From Pseudomonadota bacterium (lineage in GTDB: Bacteria; Desulfobacterota; Syntrophia; Syntrophales; JADFWA01), in the NCBI GenBank assembly GCA_030610915.1, contig JAUWQS010000060.1, forward strand, positions 1 through 7,982: a DNA stretch of 7,982 nt. Direction: 5' to 3'. The notes under the pieces were generated by a model. The model saw nothing but the letters and a program-made list of their open reading frames with translations. It made no database searches and was not told the origin of the DNA. The position numbers and the translations under genes are program-made. Below are positions 1-6,042 of this stretch, one piece after another; position 1 is the stretch's first letter; each line of letters opens with the position of its first letter.

Positions 1-125
1 TCTTTGGCATACCTGGTCTTCAGCGGTTGGGCGTAAGCGGACACCGGTTTTAGACTGATGCCGACCCCGCTTGCCATAAGCGCTGTGCCAGAGATCTTCA
101 AGAAACCTCTTCTGGTAACGTCCAT
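1..125 (-). CDS. Tat-exported oxidoreductase N-terminus, probable formate dehydrogenase alpha subunit (partial)
   Basis: Only the first 41 codons lie in the window; the gene runs off the left edge. The start ATG at 125 is preceded by AAGGAG about nine bases upstream. The peptide opens with MDVTRRGFLK, a twin-arginine signal (RR at residues 5-6), then a hydrophobic stretch and an AYA cleavage site at residues 30-32, followed by QPLKTRYAK. The opening and the RYAK stretch after the signal resemble FdnG-type formate dehydrogenase alpha subunits, which oxidise formate at a Mo- or W-bis-pterin centre, usually with selenocysteine or cysteine as metal ligand, and are exported folded by the Tat system. 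The [4Fe-4S] and metal-binding motifs lie outside the window, so other Tat-dependent molybdoenzymes remain possible. moeA and selC in the same window support the formate dehydrogenase reading. Tat export is secure; the enzyme identity is an inference. Confidence 0.62.
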   Translation of the reverse strand, partial: MDVTRRGFLKISGTALMASGVGISLKPVSAYAQPLKTRYAK

Positions 126-153
126 AAAACGCACTCCTTTCTTAAGGTTTAGT

Positions 154-325
154 TAGGAATTAAGACTTTTGCAAAACACCCTCCTTGGGGGCCAGTCTCA
201 AATTTTAATCCTCAGAATATCCAATATATTCCTTTCATTAAAATTCTTTCCGTTCCTTGAGCTTGAATCCCAGTTAAATAGAAAATCAGATTTAACTGGG
301 CAGGCAAAATGGAACAGTTGCAAAG
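154..325. repeat. Decayed copy A of the AT-rich palindromic element family
   Basis: Positions 193-275 align by eye with the core of the elements at 5741-5879 and 7644-7782. Shared blocks are CTCAAATTTTAATCCTC, then an ATAT-rich centre, TATTCCT, TTAAAATT and TTCCTTGA. AAATTTTAAT and ATTAAAATT form the inner palindrome. The outer arms are less clear than in the other copies: GACTTTTGCAA at 164-174 roughly pairs with TTGCAAAGATC at 315-325, so the borders given are approximate. It sits between tRNA-Thr and the formate dehydrogenase gene and would be in the leader of the latter. There is no coding capacity. The homology is seen directly; mobility is inferred. Confidence 0.55.
269..300. repeat. 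Perfect 11-bp inverted repeat (stem-loop)
   Basis: CCCAGTTAAAT at 269-279 is exactly complementary to ATTTAACTGGG at 290-300, with a 10-base loop. It lies at the right side of repeat copy A and has no T-tract on either strand, so it is not an obvious intrinsic terminator. Its role is unknown. Confidence 0.6.
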
Positions 326-564
326 ATCTCGAACTAATTCTCCTTTCCAAACACGGGAGGCACAACCGTTTCCAGTTATACCCATAGTTCACTCTTCATG
401 GATAGACTCTTTAGAAAAAGTAAATCGGAGAAACATTGGCTGCTCAATAGCGATACAGAGTATCCTTCTTAAACGCCCATACTATACCTGACCCGAAATG
501 CCACAATTGCTTTGCAAAAACAAAATAGCCTCTGTTTAAGCCTTGCAGCCCTCTTGACATTTTC

Positions 565-640
<76 letters not shown>

Positions 641-753
641 CCACGGTATGACCCATCTTTCTCAAAATACATCCAGAATGGTCCAGCTAACCAACTGACA
701 GCATAAAGAAAAACTTCTTGCAACTGCCTCCCACACCAACTGTCTGATTAAGG

Positions 754-782
754 TGCTTATCTTAACACACCTCTTTTGTCAA
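754..782 (-). promoter_or_regulatory. Possible sigma70-type promoter for tRNA-Thr
   Basis: On the minus strand a perfect -35 box TTGACA (782-777) is followed after 17 bases by TAAGCA (759-754), a poor -10 match. It would give a precursor leader of roughly 107 nt before tRNA-Thr. The insertion element at 790-1120, with its flanking GATATTT at 783-789, abuts the -35 box. Only the -35 is convincing. Confidence 0.35.
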
Positions 783-1127
783 GATATTTGGTAACCACTC
801 AGGTGAATAGACTGAAGGCTGAAGACTGTTAGGAAAAGCGGGAATACTGCACACTTTGAAGGTATCAGCTCAATAAATAGGGGTAAACCCAGGGATGTAG
901 GGTGGCATTTTATATACCGCCATCTCCGGTGGGGAATAAAACCCCATCCTACAATGACACGTGAGAGTGGTTGTGGATCAAGACCAACATCTCAAAAATG
1001 TAATCTCCTATTTGTTGAGCTATGCCTTTGAAGCCATGTTTGATGCAAAAATCTACCGTTTCTCCGCCAAAGGGCGGCAATCGTGTTTTTTGGGTACCTT
1101 CTGACAACGTGAGTAGTTACGATATTT
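783..1127. mobile_element. Palindromic insertion W with 7-bp flanking direct repeats (MITE-like)
   Basis: The element body is 790-1120. The left end GGTAACCACTCAGG and the right end TGAGTAGTTAC are inverted copies of each other. GATATTT occurs immediately outside both ends (783-789 and 1121-1127), as expected for a target-site duplication. The interior is homologous to the element at 3829-4006: GACTGAAGGCTGAAGACTG at 812-830 and GCCATGTTTGATGCAAAAA at 1033-1051 recur there. A second insertion (862-1026) interrupts it. There is no transposase or meaningful ORF, so it would be non-autonomous. It lies between the 3' end of cysS and tRNA-Thr. Confidence 0.75.
855..1033. mobile_element. Nested inverted-repeat insertion inside element W
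   Basis: The extra segment has ends AGCTCAATAAATAGG (868-882) and CCTATTTGTTGAGCT (1008-1022), inverted copies with one mismatch in 15. An inner inverted pair follows: GTAGGGTGGCATTTTAT near 898-914 and ATAAAACCCCATCCTAC near 937-953. TTTGAAG flanks it on both sides (855-861 and 1027-1033), consistent with a 7-bp target duplication. The related element at 3829-4006 lacks this segment at the equivalent place, giving a natural empty site. No protein is encoded. Confidence 0.7.
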
Positions 1128-1142
1128 ATAACCATTCACGGC
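1128..1142. repeat. Solitary GTAAC-family element end beside cysS
   Basis: ATAACCATTCACGGC directly follows the right GATATTT repeat of element W and resembles the ends at 4337 and 7333. No matching right end is seen; the sequence runs into the 3' end of cysS, whose stop codon is at 1150-1148. It is probably a remnant of an older copy. Confidence 0.4.
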
Positions 1143-1147
1143 AAAAT

Positions 1148-2629
1148 TTACCGGATTTTCCAGGTAGTTGCGGTTGGAGTATCCTTGAGAACCACTCCTC
1201 TTTTGGCAAGGGTTTCTCTGATTTCATCCGCCCTTTGCCAGTCCTTCGCAGCCCTTACCTGTATCCTTTCACTAATCAGGCGCTCTATCTCCTCCACATT
1301 CAATCCGCGTTTTTCAGCCTCCCTGTCTCTGTCCTTCCGAAAATATTCGTCAGGGTCTTCAAGAAACAATCCTAATATCTTTCCTGTCTTTTTTATGTAT
1401 CTCTGAGCGGTGTCCAGCACAAAGAGCTTCTCTGCAGTCATAGAAGCTTTACCATCGGCCATATAACCGTTAATCAATCTAACTGTATCGAATATGTAAC
1501 CAATGGCCATGGCAGTATTGAAGTCATCATCCATCGCTTCGACAAACCTGCCCGGCAGGGCCTCGACATGCCCGAAAACGTCTTCATCCTTTTCGGAAAG
1601 GTCCTTTTCCGAAATCCCGGAGGAATCCACATCGGACACATCGGCATCTTTTATATTCTTCAAGGTGGTATAAAACCTTTCCATACCCGCCTTCGACTCG
1701 GCAAGGGATTCACTGGAGAAGTCCACGGAGGTTCTGTAGTGGCTCTGGATCATAAAAAATCTCAATACCTCCGGATGGTATCTCTTAAGCAGCTCTTTTA
1801 TTGTAAAAATGTTGCCGAGAGACTTGGACATTTTTTCATTATCCACTCTGACAAAAGCATTGTGTATCCAATAATTCGCAAAGGTTTTACCGGTGACGCC
1901 CTCCGACTGAGCAATCTCATTTTCATGGTGGGGAAAGATGAGATCCTCTCCACCGCCATGGATATCAAAGGTATCCCCCAAAAACCTCTGACTCATTACC
2001 GAACACTCTATATGCCACCCCGGCCTTCCCCTTCCCCATGGACTATTCCACCATGGTTCCCCCTCTTTACTTGCCTTCCAGAGGGCAAAATCAAAGGGAT
2101 TTTCTTTTTTTTCATCCACAGCCACGCGGGAACCGGCCAACATGTCTTCAAGATTTCTCCTTGAGAGTTTCCCGTATCCCTTGAATTTCTCAATGGAGAA
2201 ATAGACGTCACCTTCCTTCACATAGGCCAATCCCTTTGCCTGTAAATTGGTTATATGTCTGATCATTCCCTTGATGTTTTCCGTAGCCCTGGGAGCCACT
2301 GTGGGTCTGGTAACACCAAGCGAATCCATGTCTTCATTATGTTCTCTAATGTACCTCTCTGATATCTTTGAAATACTAACTCCCTCGGTATTTGCTTTTT
2401 CTATAATCTTATCATCCACATCGGTAAAATTCTTCACATAGATTACATTGTAACCTTTGTATTTCAGATACCTGGTAATAATATCAAAAACTACCGCTGA
2501 TAGAGCGTGGCCTATGTGACAGACATCATATGCCGTGATACCACATACATATATCCCTACTTTTTTATCCTCAATAGGTTTGAATTCCTCTTTCTGTCTT
2601 GTCATGGTATTGTAAAATCTTAAGGCCAT
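1148..2629 (-). CDS. cysS: Cysteinyl-tRNA synthetase
   Basis: This is a class I aminoacyl-tRNA synthetase that charges tRNA-Cys with cysteine in the cytoplasm. The start is placed at 2629 because GGAGG (2639-2635) sits just upstream and the product then opens MALRFYNTMTRQKEEF, the family's normal N-terminus; an in-frame ATG at 2674 would add 15 atypical residues. Length is 493 aa, within the usual range. HIGH is at residues 38-41 and KMSKS at 266-270. The four expected zinc ligands, C29, C209, H234 and E238, are all present, in YVCG, WHIECS and PHHENE contexts. The C-terminal anticodon-binding part appears intact, ending WKIR. It is the last gene of the minus-strand run, 154 bases after argC, with a stem-loop at 2722-2767 between them, so it may be co-transcribed or have its own promoter; neither can be decided from sequence. 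Confidence 0.97.
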   Translation of the reverse strand: MALRFYNTMTRQKEEFKPIEDKKVGIYVCGITAYDVCHIGHALSAVVFDIITRYLKYKGYNVIYVKNFTDVDDKIIEKANTEGVSISKISERYIREHNEDMDSLGVTRPTVAPRATENIKGMIRHITNLQAKGLAYVKEGDVYFSIEKFKGYGKLSRRNLEDMLAGSRVAVDEKKENPFDFALWKASKEGEPWWNSPWGRGRPGWHIECSVMSQRFLGDTFDIHGGGEDLIFPHHENEIAQSEGVTGKTFANYWIHNAFVRVDNEKMSKSLGNIFTIKELLKRYHPEVLRFFMIQSHYRTSVDFSSESLAESKAGMERFYTTLKNIKDADVSDVDSSGISEKDLSEKDEDVFGHVEALPGRFVEAMDDDFNTAMAIGYIFDTVRLINGYMADGKASMTAEKLFVLDTAQRYIKKTGKILGLFLEDPDEYFRKDRDREAEKRGLNVEEIERLISERIQVRAAKDWQRADEIRETLAKRGVVLKDTPTATTWKIR

Positions 2630-2662
2630 TTCAACCTCCAGACTTAATATGCTCGTAACAAG

Positions 2663-2677
2663 GTAAGTGTTCACCGC
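2663..2677. repeat. Solitary GTAAC-family element end upstream of cysS
   Basis: GTAAGTGTTCACCGC resembles the left end GTAAGCGTTCACGGG of the element at 7333-7566. No partner end is visible nearby. It lies in the argC-cysS spacer, 34 bases upstream of the cysS start. It could be a degenerate remnant or a chance match. Confidence 0.3.
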
Positions 2678-2721
2678 AAAGCTCGCAGAGAAACTATTCT
2701 TGTAAGCCAGGAGCTAAAGTT

Positions 2722-2767
2722 GATGGTCTCGTAAAAAGGGGTATGTTGGACTTTTTATGAGATCATC
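2722..2767. repeat. 17-bp near-perfect stem-loop between argC and cysS
   Basis: GATGGTCTCGTAAAAAG (2722-2738) pairs with CTTTTTATGAGATCATC (2751-2767) with two mismatches and a 12-base loop. It begins 17 bases after the argC stop. It could act as a transcription terminator or RNA-stabilising hairpin after argC, although no clean T-tract follows the stem on the minus strand. I recall similar GGTCTCGTAAAAAG palindromes as dispersed intergenic repeats in deltaproteobacterial genomes, but cannot check that here. Confidence 0.55.
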
Positions 2768-2783
2768 ATGATAGATTTTCAAA

Positions 2784-3821
2784 TTATGGGAACAATGGTA
2801 ACAACTCTAATCCGGTGTCTTCCTTCAAACCACACATGAGATTCATGTTCTGTATTGCCTGTCCTGCAGCCCCTTTTATGAGATTGTCAATGGTGGATAT
2901 TATTACAACCCGTCCCGTTCTTTTGTCGACGGTAAGCCCTATATCACAATAATTAGAACCCCTGACTGAAGAAATATTGGGAAACATTCCCATCTTGTAG
3001 ATTCTGACAAACTTCTCATCCTTATAAAACTCTCTATAAAGGCCTAACAGGTCAACCCCGGAAACATCCTTTTTAAGGGTCGCATATATTGTGCTCAAAA
3101 TCCCCCTGCTTATCGGCAGCAAGTGGGGGGTAAAAGAGATTTTTATGTCATTGCCGGCCAGGCGGCTGAGTTCCTGCTCCATCTCGGGGGTGTGACGATG
3201 GCTGCCAATCTTATATGCCTTAAAGCCTTCATTAACCTCACAAAATAACGACCCGATCTGCGGTTCCCGTCCCATCCCGCTGACGCCCGATTTAGAGTCG
3301 ACAATAATCGATGTATTATCAATACATTTTTCTTTTAGAACAGGAGCAATGGCAAGAATAACGCCTGTTGGATAGCAGCCGGGGTTTGCCGCAAGTTTCG
3401 CATCTTTAATATTATCCCTGTATAGTTCGGGAAGACCGTAAACTGCTTCCCTTATCATGTCAGGCGCCGTATGTTTTTTATACCATCGCTCGTACAGCTT
3501 TGCATCTCTGAGGCGAAAGTCAGCGCTAAGATCAATGACCTTTTTCCCCGCCTTTAAAAAGATGGGAACAGCCCCCATGGCAACGCCATGGGGAAGGGCT
3601 GAAAAGACAACATCGGAAATATCGGCAACATCGTCAGGAGATGCATCCATAAATCTCCCGCCGACCAGTCCTTCAAAGGCCGGAAACACATCGGAAACCG
3701 GCATATCCTTGAATTTTCTCGACGTCAAGGCAACAATCTCAATTTCCTTGTGTCTAATTAGAAGTCTTAGAAGTTCCTGACCGGTGTATCCACTGGCCCC
3801 ATATATGCCAACTTTTAACAT
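2784..3821 (-). CDS. argC: N-acetyl-gamma-glutamyl-phosphate reductase
   Basis: ArgC reduces N-acetyl-glutamyl-5-phosphate to the semialdehyde with NADPH, the third step of arginine biosynthesis, in the cytoplasm. The 345-residue product is the usual length for the longer form of the family. It starts with the nucleotide-binding loop [21 protein letters not shown] (GxSGYTG at residues 8-14). The catalytic cysteine is C149 in [20 protein letters not shown] (177-186) and the histidine-containing GSHRHTPE (206-213) are conserved family motifs. The rplM-rpsI-argC order is familiar from Geobacter-like genomes, so this gene probably belonged to that operon. A 657-base spacer now separates it from rpsI. 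The start at 3821 is preceded only by a weak AGGT (3828-3825), which lies inside the AATACCT repeat bordering an inserted element, so its own promoter and leader have probably been remodelled. Confidence 0.97.
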   Translation of the reverse strand: MLKVGIYGASGYTGQELLRLLIRHKEIEIVALTSRKFKDMPVSDVFPAFEGLVGGRFMDASPDDVADISDVVFSALPHGVAMGAVPIFLKAGKKVIDLSADFRLRDAKLYERWYKKHTAPDMIREAVYGLPELYRDNIKDAKLAANPGCYPTGVILAIAPVLKEKCIDNTSIIVDSKSGVSGMGREPQIGSLFCEVNEGFKAYKIGSHRHTPEMEQELSRLAGNDIKISFTPHLLPISRGILSTIYATLKKDVSGVDLLGLYREFYKDEKFVRIYKMGMFPNISSVRGSNYCDIGLTVDKRTGRVVIISTIDNLIKGAAGQAIQNMNLMCGLKEDTGLELLPLFP

Positions 3822-4013
3822 AATACCTATAACTACTCAGGTGGATAGACTGAAGGCTGAAGACTGTTAGAAAAAGCGGGAATACAGCACACTTTGTGTG
3901 CCATGTTTGATGCAAAAATCTGCTGTTTCTCCGCCAAAGCGCCACAATTGTGTTTTTTGGGTACCTTCAGCCTAAACAGTTTCAGCCTAACTACTTGAGT
4001 AGTTACAATACCT
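3822..4013. mobile_element. Palindromic insertion X directly upstream of argC
   Basis: The body 3829-4006 has ends ATAACTACTCAGG and TTGAGTAGTTAC, inverted copies. AATACCT flanks it at 3822-3828 and 4007-4013. It is the uninterrupted relative of element W. The inside folds back: GCGGGAATACAGCA (3877-3890) pairs largely with TGCTGTTTCTCCGC (about 3921-3934), and CACAC/GTGTG at 3888-3900 forms an apical hairpin with a TTT loop. GGCTGAA motifs near the left end recur inverted near the right end. There is no ORF. It begins only eight bases upstream of the argC start codon, so any argC transcript starting further upstream must carry this hairpin. Confidence 0.75.
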
Positions 4014-4138
4014 ATAACTACTCAGGTTGCCAGGTTCAAGGTTAAAAGAGTCCCGATCAAATCGATTCTCTTCTTTCAACTATTGAGTCTTGAACCCCTG
4101 AACCTTGGAACTTTGAACCTGGGTGGTTACTAATACCT
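4007..4138. mobile_element. Palindromic insertion Y in tandem with X
   Basis: The body 4014-4131 has left end ATAACTACTCAGGTT and right end CCTGGGTGGTTACT. AATACCT lies at both borders (4007-4013, shared with element X, and 4132-4138). Inside the ends, GGTTCAAGG-type words on the left face CCTTGGAACTTTGAACC on the right, giving an imperfect hairpin of about 115 bases. The ends belong to the same family as X but the interior is different: it carries the GGTTCA word also found in the element at 7333-7566. Confidence 0.7.
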
Positions 4139-4149
4139 TCCTATACACA

Positions 4150-4162
4150 GTAACCGCTCAGG
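4150..4162. repeat. Solitary GTAAC-family element end
   Basis: GTAACCGCTCAGG matches the family end consensus almost exactly. A convincing inverted partner is not visible before the element at 4337, so this is probably a truncated copy. Confidence 0.45.
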
Positions 4163-4229
4163 CCGTAGGTGCACCGCAGGAAATGCCATTGGGCGCTGAA
4201 GTCTATAGGCTGAAGTACACATCACATAC

Positions 4230-4258
4230 AAATAAGGAGGGCAGAGCCCCCCTTATTT
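4230..4258. terminator. Possible bidirectional intrinsic terminator between rpsI and argC
   Basis: AAATAAGG (4230-4237) pairs with CCTTATTT (4251-4258), and GGG/CCC extends the stem towards a short GCAGAG loop, with one A·C mismatch. The A-rich and T-rich flanks would give a short U-rich tail in either direction. On the minus strand it would end transcription after rpsI and before argC, separating the ribosomal genes from argC. The tail is only moderately U-rich, so efficiency is uncertain. Confidence 0.5.
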
Positions 4259-4336
4259 CATGATAAACCCTAACCCGGACAAGCCGGAAAAGCTAAAAGT
4301 AGGGCGCACAATACATCGTGTGCCTACTCAAAGCCT

Positions 4337-4428
4337 GTAGCCATTCACGGCTTGAAATTGGAAATTCGGGAGAAAAGCATGAAGGCAAAATTTCAAATTT
4401 CTACTTTCAACGTTCCATAAACGCTTAC
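4337..4428. repeat. Diverged palindromic element Z downstream of rpsI
   Basis: The left end GTAGCCATTCACGG (4337-4350) and right end CCATAAACGCTTAC (4415-4428) are degenerate inverted copies of the family end. The inner pair GAAATTGGAAATT (4354-4366) and AATTTCAAATTTC (4389-4401) match at 12 of 13 positions and would form a strong hairpin. No flanking direct repeat is visible, which fits an older copy. It lies 50 bases past the rpsI stop and could protect or terminate the rplM-rpsI transcript. Confidence 0.55.
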
Positions 4429-4478
4429 TAAATTCTCTTGCCATTTTGGCGCGAATTTCACAACTAAGGGACCAAATA

Positions 4479-4871
4479 CTATCTCTTGGAAAACTGAAAC
4501 TTCTTTCTCGCCCCGGGTTGCCCATATTTCTTTCTCTCTTTTATACGGGAATCTCTCACCAGGAACCCCTCCTTCTTAAGAGACGCTCTCAGGGTGGGAT
4601 CATATTCCAGAAGAACCTTCGATATGCCATGTTTAATGGCGCCTGCCTGTCCCGAACTCCCTCCCCCTTTAACACTGATATAAAAATCGAACTTGCCCGT
4701 TTGCCCGGTAAGTTCAAGAGGTTGCCGGATAAGCATTTTGAGGCTGTCTCTGGTAAAATAGTCGTCAAAATTTCTCTTGTTAACACTGAAGGCGCCGTCT
4801 CCCTCTTTCAGCCACACCTTAGCTATAGAAGTCTTCCTTTTTCCTGTCGCATAATATTTCTTTTCTGTCAT
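4479..4871 (-). CDS. rpsI: 30S ribosomal protein S9
   Basis: S9 is a small-subunit protein whose basic C-terminal tail reaches the ribosomal P site and contacts the tRNA. The 130-residue product is the family's usual length. It shows [16 protein letters not shown] at the N-terminus, the glycine-rich [22 protein letters not shown] in the middle, and the hallmark C-terminus [24 protein letters not shown], ending in arginine. The start at 4871 is supported by GGGAG seven bases upstream. It follows rplM, as in nearly all bacteria, but the spacer is 414 bases instead of the usual few tens, because a palindromic segment (4937-5227) lies between them. Co-transcription from the rplM promoter is expected unless that segment ends transcription. 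Confidence 0.98.
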   Translation of the reverse strand: MTEKKYYATGKRKTSIAKVWLKEGDGAFSVNKRNFDDYFTRDSLKMLIRQPLELTGQTGKFDFYISVKGGGSSGQAGAIKHGISKVLLEYDPTLRASLKKEGFLVRDSRIKERKKYGQPGARKKFQFSKR

Positions 4872-4936
4872 ATTTGTCTCCCGTACCTGTTTTTACACTG
4901 TCAAAACTTGAATGCCACCGTTTTGCTCCTCCCGCA

Positions 4937-5227
4937 GTAACTTCTCAATAAATTCGGGTAACCCCGAAAACTGCAGGGGTTCAACTCACCTGCCTGCCGC
5001 GACGCTCGCGGCGCAGGCAGGTCAAACTCTAAACCCGAACGGAGCGGGTAAATCCGCCCCCTACAATCGCAAACATCAGACCTTAGGCTGCGGCACCCTG
5101 CCCGCCATCGCGAGCCCTCTCGGTATCACAAGGTGTCAGCCAAGGTGGACGCTCAGGCAAGGCGGGCCTGCTTCGATCAATGCGCAACAACACTAACAGC
5201 CTTCAGCCTGACTACGTGAGTAGTCAC
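4937..5227. mobile_element. Probable insertion V between rplM and rpsI
   Basis: The left end GTAACTTCTCA (4937-4947) and right end TGAGTAGTCAC (5217-5227) are inverted copies of the family end. Just inside the right end, CAGCCTTCAGCCTGACTAC resembles the right side of element X. The centre is clearly GC-richer than the neighbouring genes and holds a strong hairpin at 4988-5022 plus GCCCGCC/GGCGGGC (5100-5106, 5161-5167). No flanking direct repeat is evident and no protein is recognisable. This segment explains the abnormal rplM-rpsI spacer. Confidence 0.5.
4988..5022. repeat. GC-rich long hairpin
   Basis: ACCTGCCTGC at 4988-4997 pairs with GCAGGCAGGT at 5013-5022, and CGCGA/TCGCG extends the stem across a two-base bulge to a CGC loop. 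It lacks a following T-run on either strand, so it is not a canonical terminator. It sits inside segment V in the rplM-rpsI spacer and would be strongly structured in the operon mRNA. Confidence 0.65.
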
Positions 5228-5285
5228 TTACCATTAACGAACAAACTTGCTGCAAGGCATCGATTTGGATTACTCTGCCATAGAA

Positions 5286-5714
5286 TTAAAGTTCAAGCAA
5301 GTGGGGCATCTGAGCCTCGTGAGGATGTTCGCTGCCGGCATATACCTTCAGCTTTTTAAGCGTCTGCCTTCCCAGGGAATTCTTCGGCAACATACCTTTT
5401 ACAGCATTAATCAACAGTCGCTCTGGCTTTTCCTTCAACAATCGCCCGGCTGAGGTTGACTTTATCCCTCCTGGGTAGCCGGTGTGATGATAATACATCT
5501 TATCCGTCAATTTTTTACCTGTCAGTAAAACTTTATCAGCATTTATGACAACTATAAAATCTCCCGTATCAAGATGGGGGGTAAAAATCGGCTTATGTTT
5601 ACCTCGCAGCCGCCTTGCTATTTCACTGGCAAGCCTTCCAAGAACCTTCCCGTCCGCATTTATCAAGCACCAGTCTTTTACAATTTCCTCTTTTTTAGCG
5701 CTGAATGTCTTCAT
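5286..5714 (-). CDS. rplM: 50S ribosomal protein L13
   Basis: L13 is an early-assembling protein of the large ribosomal subunit. The start is set at 5714, giving [29 protein letters not shown] and a 142-residue protein, the standard length. Longer in-frame reading from 5882 would translate a palindromic repeat and is rejected. TAGGAG (5731-5726) stands 11 bases before this ATG, slightly far but usable. Diagnostic blocks are [31 protein letters not shown] and the C-terminal part with [12 protein letters not shown] and [13 protein letters not shown]. It is the first gene of the minus-strand run rplM-rpsI-argC-cysS. A promoter candidate lies at 5895-5923, so the mRNA would have a leader of about 170 bases containing a complete 139-bp palindromic element. 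Confidence 0.98.
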   Translation of the reverse strand: MKTFSAKKEEIVKDWCLINADGKVLGRLASEIARRLRGKHKPIFTPHLDTGDFIVVINADKVLLTGKKLTDKMYYHHTGYPGGIKSTSAGRLLKEKPERLLINAVKGMLPKNSLGRQTLKKLKVYAGSEHPHEAQMPHLLEL

Positions 5715-5740
5715 AATGTCATCAACTCCTACCAAATTAA

Positions 5741-5879
5741 TGTCCATCCATAAACGGTCTTTTCGCCCAATATCTGCGTTATACTCAAAAAATAATACTC
5801 GGAATATCAAATATATGCCTGCGGTTATTTTTTTCGCATGCCTCGATCTTGAACAAAAACCCTCATTTATGGATGGACA
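5741..5879. mobile_element. 139-bp palindromic element, copy B, in the rplM leader
   Basis: TGTCCATCCATAAA (5741-5754) and TTTATGGATGGACA (5866-5879) are perfect 14-bp inverted ends. The interior shares CTTTTTCGCCCA-like, ATCTGCGT, TATTCC/TATGCC, CTGCGGTTA and GATCTTGAACAAAAA-like blocks with the element at 7644-7782, which has the same total length but different end sequences. There is no coding capacity. It lies between the probable rplM promoter and the rplM ribosome binding site. Confidence 0.7.
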
Positions 5880-5894
5880 CAAGTTAGAGACGGG

Positions 5895-5923
5895 AGGCTA
5901 TGAAATTTAAACACATTTGTCAA
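5895..5923 (-). promoter_or_regulatory. Probable sigma70 promoter for rplM-rpsI
   Basis: On the minus strand, TTGACA (5923-5918) is followed after exactly 17 bases by TAGCCT (5900-5895). The -35 is perfect, the -10 weak. Transcription would begin near 5888, just outside the palindromic element B, placing that element in the mRNA leader. Confidence 0.45.
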
Positions 5924-5949
5924 GTAAAAAACCATGCCCTCTTTCCATG

Positions 5950-5978
5950 TTGACAAGGAAAAGGTTTTAGGATAGCTT
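5950..5978 (+). promoter_or_regulatory. Probable sigma70 promoter for moeA
   Basis: TTGACA at 5950-5955 is followed after 17 bases by TAGCTT (5973-5978). The -35 is perfect and the -10 weak, mirroring the divergent rplM candidate 26 bases away. It would give a leader of roughly 58 bases before the moeA start. Confidence 0.45.
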
Positions 5979-6042
5979 GCCCCTGCAAGTTAGTAGTCTT
6001 AACCATCATTATTCCAGTGGAGCAAGTGGCAGGATATGTATC

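Noticed and set aside
126..564. Sigma54 (-24/-12) promoter for the formate dehydrogenase gene
   Set aside because: No GG/GC pair with the correct spacing could be found on the minus strand.
783..1127. CRISPR array or tandem repeat array
   Set aside because: Repeats here are inverted pairs and single dispersed copies; there are no regularly spaced direct repeats with unique spacers.
1568..2164. 198-codon plus-strand reading frame opposite cysS
   Set aside because: It is antisense to conserved catalytic parts of cysteinyl-tRNA synthetase.
2630..2674. Upstream in-frame ATG extending cysS by 15 residues
   Set aside because: No ribosome binding site is visible for it, whereas GGAGG precedes the ATG at 2629 and the zinc and HIGH residues then fall at the usual family positions.
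4872..4936. Independent rpsI promoter
   Set aside because: A TTGACA is present on the minus strand near 4900, but no -10 box stands at 16-18 bases and the spacing would overlap the ribosome binding site.
4446..4940. 164-codon plus-strand reading frame opposite rpsI
   Set aside because: It is the antisense shadow of the ribosomal protein S9 gene.
4988..5022. Intrinsic terminator between rplM and rpsI
   Set aside because: The hairpin is strong but no T-tract follows on either strand, and terminating before rpsI would break a nearly universal operon.
5741..5879. L13 autoregulatory leader RNA upstream of rplM
   Set aside because: The same core occurs at 7644-7782 and 154-325, away from ribosomal genes, so it is a dispersed repeat and not a dedicated L13 leader.
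5715..5882. Longer N-terminus for rplM
   Set aside because: The extra 56 codons translate the palindromic element B; the start at 5714 gives the standard 142-residue L13.
5977..6042. Longer N-terminus for moeA
   Set aside because: The additional 22 residues do not look like MoeA and overlap the probable promoter; MITVEEAL at 6043 has AGGA upstream.
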